Origin: CAYYYG01 sp964591375
Lineage (GTDB): Bacteria; Patescibacteriota; Microgenomatia; UBA1406; GWC2-37-13
Direction: 5' to 3'
DNA length: 35,741 nucleotides
Assembly (NCBI GenBank): GCA_964591375.1
Contig: CAZQAU010000020.1
Location: 1-35,741, forward strand
Positions 34,009 to 35,741 of the stretch are shown here, piece by piece. The notes below the pieces were generated by a model. The model worked only from the letters and a program-made list of their open reading frames with translations. It was not told the origin of the DNA and searched no databases. Position 1 is the first letter of the stretch. Each line of letters opens with the position of its first letter. The translations under genes and the position numbers were made by a program.

Positions 34009-34278
34009 GGCGAGGTGAATCCCGCCTACGCTTAAAAGCTACAGCGAGGTAAACCCGCTTGCGTTCTGCGAGCTACGGCGAGGTNNNNNNNNNNNNNNNN
34101 NNNNNNNNNNNNNNNNNNNNNNNNNNNNNNNNNNNNNNNNNNNNNNNNNNNNNNNNNNNNNNNNNNNNNNNNNNNNNNNNNNNNAGCTACAGCGAGGTAA
34201 ACCCGCTTGCGTTCTGCGAGCTACGGCGAGGTGAAAACGGATTTATCTCGCCGAAGCCGAGCTTCAGCGAGGCGAAGG
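34009..34278. repeat. GC-rich ~34-nt tandem repeat array, broken by an assembly gap
   Basis: Units of 34 nt at 34009-34042 and 34043-34076, a partial at 34077-34084, the gap, then a unit at 34191-34224 and diverged units to the tRNA-Ser end. Each unit starts RGCGAGGT and ends AGCTAC. A 48-nt block (34037-34084) recurs identically at 34185-34232 across the gap, which explains the failed assembly. The last part forms a hairpin (34247-34271: CTCGC, mismatch, GAAGC, CGA loop, GCTTC, mismatch, GCGAG). Markedly GC-richer than the genes around it. The remaining gene-free sequence at 33961-34008 shows nothing. Confidence 0.85.
34085..34184. other. Assembly gap (100 N) within the repeat array
   Basis: Placeholder gap flanked on both sides by the same 48-nt sequence; the true number of repeat units is unknown. 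Confidence 0.99.
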
Positions 34279-34366
34279 CGGAGGAGGTGGGATTCGAACC
34301 CACGATAACCTTGCGGCTATACAGACTTTCCAGGCCTGCGCACTAGACCAACTATGCGACTCCTCC
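34279..34366 (-). tRNA. tRNA-Ser (GGA)
   Basis: Minus-strand class II tRNA: acceptor GGAGGAG/CTCCTCC, D arm with AGTTGGTCTA, anticodon stem CAGGC/GTCTG around loop CTGGAAA (anticodon GGA), long variable arm, T arm GTGGGTTCGAATCCCAC. Discriminator G. The following bases are CCT, so the CCA end is not encoded, unlike tRNA-Gly here. Confidence 0.95.
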
Positions 34367-34376
34367 AAACATGTTT

Positions 34377-34405
34377 ATTATATCTCACGATACCCTGAGT
34401 TACAA
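34377..34405 (-). promoter_or_regulatory. Promoter of tRNA-Ser
   Basis: Minus-strand TTGTAA (34405-34400), 17-nt spacer, TATAAT (34382-34377), 10 nt before the tRNA 5' end. Confidence 0.65.
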
Positions 34406-34434
34406 TCCTGCGAACGCGTCTAAAGAACCGTTTA

Positions 34435-34863
34435 TTATGATGCAGAATCTTCACCGGCACCAAAAATATATGAATCAAAAATTTGCTTTGTTGCCGGCCA
34501 CAAATCTTCCCGTTCCAATATCTCATCTTCACTAAACCATCGTACATCGGCTATTTCAGTACTTTGTACAATAAATGATTGCTTTGGATTCACCATCTCA
34601 CACTGCCACCAATGTGCGGTAAGATTGGGCATATCACCCGGAGTCTCAGCTATTTTTTTTATTGTAATGATATCAAGACCCAACTCTTCTTTTAACTCCC
34701 GTACAATCGCTTCCTCTTCATTTTCTCCTGTTTCCAGATGCCCTCCAGGAGGGTAATAAAAACCGGTTTTTTCACCAAAGTCTTTGACAGAACTTATAAG
34801 AAGATATTCTTTATGCTTATCTGAATTTAACCGGGTAATAAGGGCGAGTACTACATGTTCCAT
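34435..34863 (-). CDS. NUDIX hydrolase
   Basis: 142-aa hydrolase with a complete NUDIX box, G-x5-E-x7-REL-x-EE-x-G, spanning GGHLETGENEEEAIVREL then KEELGL (about residues 40-63). The fold before it (EHVVLALITRL, YLLISSVKD, FYYPPGGH) is standard. Likely cleaves a nucleoside diphosphate linked to another group; substrate unknown. I start at ATG 34863 rather than 34899 because the extended -10 TGT-TATAAT ends exactly 6 nt before it and the extra 12 residues do not look like NUDIX sequence. Confidence 0.9.
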   Translation of the reverse strand: MEHVVLALITRLNSDKHKEYLLISSVKDFGEKTGFYYPPGGHLETGENEEEAIVRELKEELGLDIITIKKIAETPGDMPNLTAHWWQCEMVNPKQSFIVQSTEIADVRWFSEDEILEREDLWPATKQIFDSYIFGAGEDSAS

Positions 34864-34869
34864 GCTCCG

Positions 34870-34878
34870 ATTATAACA
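34870..34878 (-). promoter_or_regulatory. Extended -10 promoter of the NUDIX gene
   Basis: Minus-strand TGT-TATAAT, 6 nt before ATG 34863; predicted +1 on the start codon. Confidence 0.65.
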
Positions 34879-34894
34879 ATTTTGTACAGCTGAA

Positions 34895-34923
34895 TTCACT
34901 TTGATATCGAATTCGGGTATAAT
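34895..34923 (+). promoter_or_regulatory. Promoter of the rhomboid gene
   Basis: TTCACT (34895-34900), 17-nt spacer, TATAAT (34918-34923), ending 5 nt before ATG 34929. The in-frame TTG at 34923 lies within the -10 box and cannot be the start. Confidence 0.65.
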
Positions 34924-34928
34924 TGGGT

Positions 34929-35600
34929 ATGTTTCCTTTAAGCGATTCTACACCCCGACAGCGTATTCCCTTTATTAACTATCTTATTATAGCGCTCAAT
35001 ATTTATGTGTTTTATCTGGAACTCTCCGCGCCTGATATTGAAATTTTTATTAATCAATATGCGTTTATTCCCTCCCAGTTCAACTACCTAAATCCAGCCA
35101 GCTATTTTTATATTTTTTCCGGTTTTTTCATGCATGGCGGATTTATGCACATAATTTCCAATATGTGGTTTTTATTTATTTTTGGTGATAATGTAGAAGA
35201 CGCTTTGGGACACATACCATACCTGATATTTTATCTTGCCGGGGGAGTCGTGGCCACATTTGCGCAATATATAATCGCGCCTCAAACAGACATCCCTATG
35301 ATTGGTGCGTCCGGCGCCGTCGCTGCCGCCGCAGGAATGTATTTTATTTTATATAGAAAATCTTCGGTAAAAACATTAGTAGTTCTTTTTTTCGGTCTCA
35401 TAGATATTGTTAAAATTCCGGTCTGGATGTTTTTAGGATACTGGTTTATTATTCAACTTTTTAGCAGTATTGGTTCTTTTGCTGCGGTAGGGCGTGATAT
35501 TGGCGGTATCGCATATATGGCCCATGTCGGCGGTTTTATTTTCGGTTGTTTAGCCGCTCAACTGGTTCGCCAGCGGCCGGTCGCGGATGAGATGGTATAA
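34929..35600 (+). CDS. Rhomboid-family intramembrane serine protease
   Basis: 223-aa polytopic protein of about six or seven helices. Family residues: FMHGGFMHIISNMWFLFIFG (about 67-86, the loop-1 and helix-2 region with HxxxN), nucleophile S128 in MIGASGAVAA, and catalytic H199 in YMAHVGGFIFG. It cleaves membrane-protein helices; the target is unknown. Divergent from NUDIX with back-to-back promoters in 65 nt. Confidence 0.93.
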   Translation: MFPLSDSTPRQRIPFINYLIIALNIYVFYLELSAPDIEIFINQYAFIPSQFNYLNPASYFYIFSGFFMHGGFMHIISNMWFLFIFGDNVEDALGHIPYLIFYLAGGVVATFAQYIIAPQTDIPMIGASGAVAAAAGMYFILYRKSSVKTLVVLFFGLIDIVKIPVWMFLGYWFIIQLFSSIGSFAAVGRDIGGIAYMAHVGGFIFGCLAAQLVRQRPVADEMV

Positions 35601-35601
35601 T
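35593..35601 (+). promoter_or_regulatory. Extended -10 promoter of tRNA-Leu, overlapping the rhomboid stop
   Basis: TGG-TATAAT overlaps the last codons of the rhomboid gene. Predicted +1 near 35608, giving the tRNA precursor a leader of about 48 nt. Confidence 0.55.
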
Positions 35602-35623
35602 AACAGAAGAATAGCTATGAGCA

Positions 35624-35652
35624 GTCCGCCTTCATATGAAGTTTCGGCGGAC
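35624..35652 (+). repeat. GC-rich inverted repeat in the tRNA-Leu leader
   Basis: Perfect 7-bp stem GTCCGCC/GGCGGAC enclosing 15 nt, part of which belongs to the 12-bp palindrome CTTCATATGAAG (35630-35641). No T run follows, so it is a poor terminator. It ends 3 nt before the tRNA. Confidence 0.7.
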
Positions 35653-35655
35653 AAA

Positions 35656-35740
35656 GCCGAGGTGGCGGAACTGGCAGACGCGCAGGCCTTAGAAGCCTGT
35701 ATCCCTTAAAGATGTGGAGGTTCAAGTCCTCTCCTCGGCA
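35656..35740 (+). tRNA. tRNA-Leu (UAG)
   Basis: Acceptor GCCGAGG/CCTCGGC, D arm GCGGAACTGGCAGACGC, anticodon stem GCAGGC/GCCTGT around loop CTTAGAA (anticodon UAG), class II variable arm, T loop TTCAAGT, discriminator A. The window ends one base (C) later, so encoding of CCA cannot be judged. Confidence 0.95.
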
Positions 35741-35741
35741 C

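Noticed and set aside
34247..34271. Intrinsic terminator for tRNA-Ser
   Set aside because: Hairpin is good, but the minus-strand sequence after it is ATAAATCC rather than a U run; kept as part of the repeat.
34009..34278. CRISPR array
   Set aside because: Units are tandem with no unique spacers, are diverged, and no cas genes are near.
34059..34346. Plus-strand frame through the repeat array and tRNA-Ser
   Set aside because: Consists of repeat translation, N and antisense tRNA; not a gene.
32042..34366. Integrative element: tyrosine recombinase near a tRNA 3' end
   Set aside because: The recombinase has Xer-like size and motifs, no second att copy of the tRNA end is visible, and genes between show no phage or plasmid functions.
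1..35741. Insertion sequences, transposases or prophage
   Set aside because: No transposase, terminal repeats with target duplications, or phage genes were seen despite the accessory-like sugar locus.

Overview
This AT-rich, densely packed window looks like part of a small bacterial genome of the Candidate Phyla Radiation (Patescibacteria, possibly a Microgenomates-type lineage). That placement is an inference from gene content, coding density, tiny intergenic gaps and many lineage-typical small membrane proteins; there is no rRNA or ribosomal marker gene here to confirm it. TGA is used as a normal stop (for example at 1263-1265, 5385-5387 and 20837-20839), so the recoded TGA=Gly code of Gracilibacteria/Absconditabacteria is excluded. 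Three 100-N scaffold gaps (24332-24431, 26299-26398, 34085-34184) break the sequence.

Layout. 1-16.5 kb is a surface-polysaccharide locus: a GT4 glycosyltransferase, a C-methyltransferase, then a nine-gene plus-strand operon (2621-11909) with two methyltransferases, a GT4-like enzyme, a large YfhO-like membrane protein, a GT2 enzyme, two unknown membrane proteins (one with an IPT/TIG-like outer domain) and a GT39-type GT-C enzyme. A minus-strand flippase and a second operon (13257-16498: flippase, double GT2, hexapeptide acetyltransferase) follow. 16.5-23.8 kb continues the theme with a hexose-6-phosphate mutarotase-like protein, GDP-mannose 4,6-dehydratase, a eukaryote-type hexokinase homologue, a third flippase, another GT39-type enzyme, a small Cys-rich membrane protein and an LCP-family glycopolymer ligase. 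23.9-28.5 kb is housekeeping/accessory: a gap-split SDR, a secreted Cys-motif protein, a DUF218 protein, tRNA-Gly, a gap-truncated zinc-ribbon protein, a homocitrate-synthase-like enzyme and a divergent ACT protein. 28.5-32 kb returns to sugars (GalE, GtrB-like GT2, DUF2079). 32-35.7 kb has a Xer-type recombinase, three small proteins, a GC-rich repeat array at a gap, tRNA-Ser, NUDIX, rhomboid protease and tRNA-Leu.

Working model (inference): hexokinase, mutarotase, GalE and Gmd supply activated sugars; GT2/GT4 enzymes build and methyltransferases/acetyltransferase decorate lipid-linked glycans; flippases export them; GtrB-like GT2 makes polyprenyl-phosphate sugar for the GT-C enzymes outside; LCP attaches the product to the wall.

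The most unusual signal is regulatory: nearly every gene with its own promoter has a recognisable -10 box ending only 5-11 nt before the start codon, often with a -35 box at exactly 17 nt, and no Shine-Dalgarno sequence is visible anywhere. Transcripts therefore look leaderless. The main exception is the homocitrate-synthase-like gene, whose promoter lies about 120 nt upstream and whose leader holds a possible 9-codon leader peptide and hairpins.
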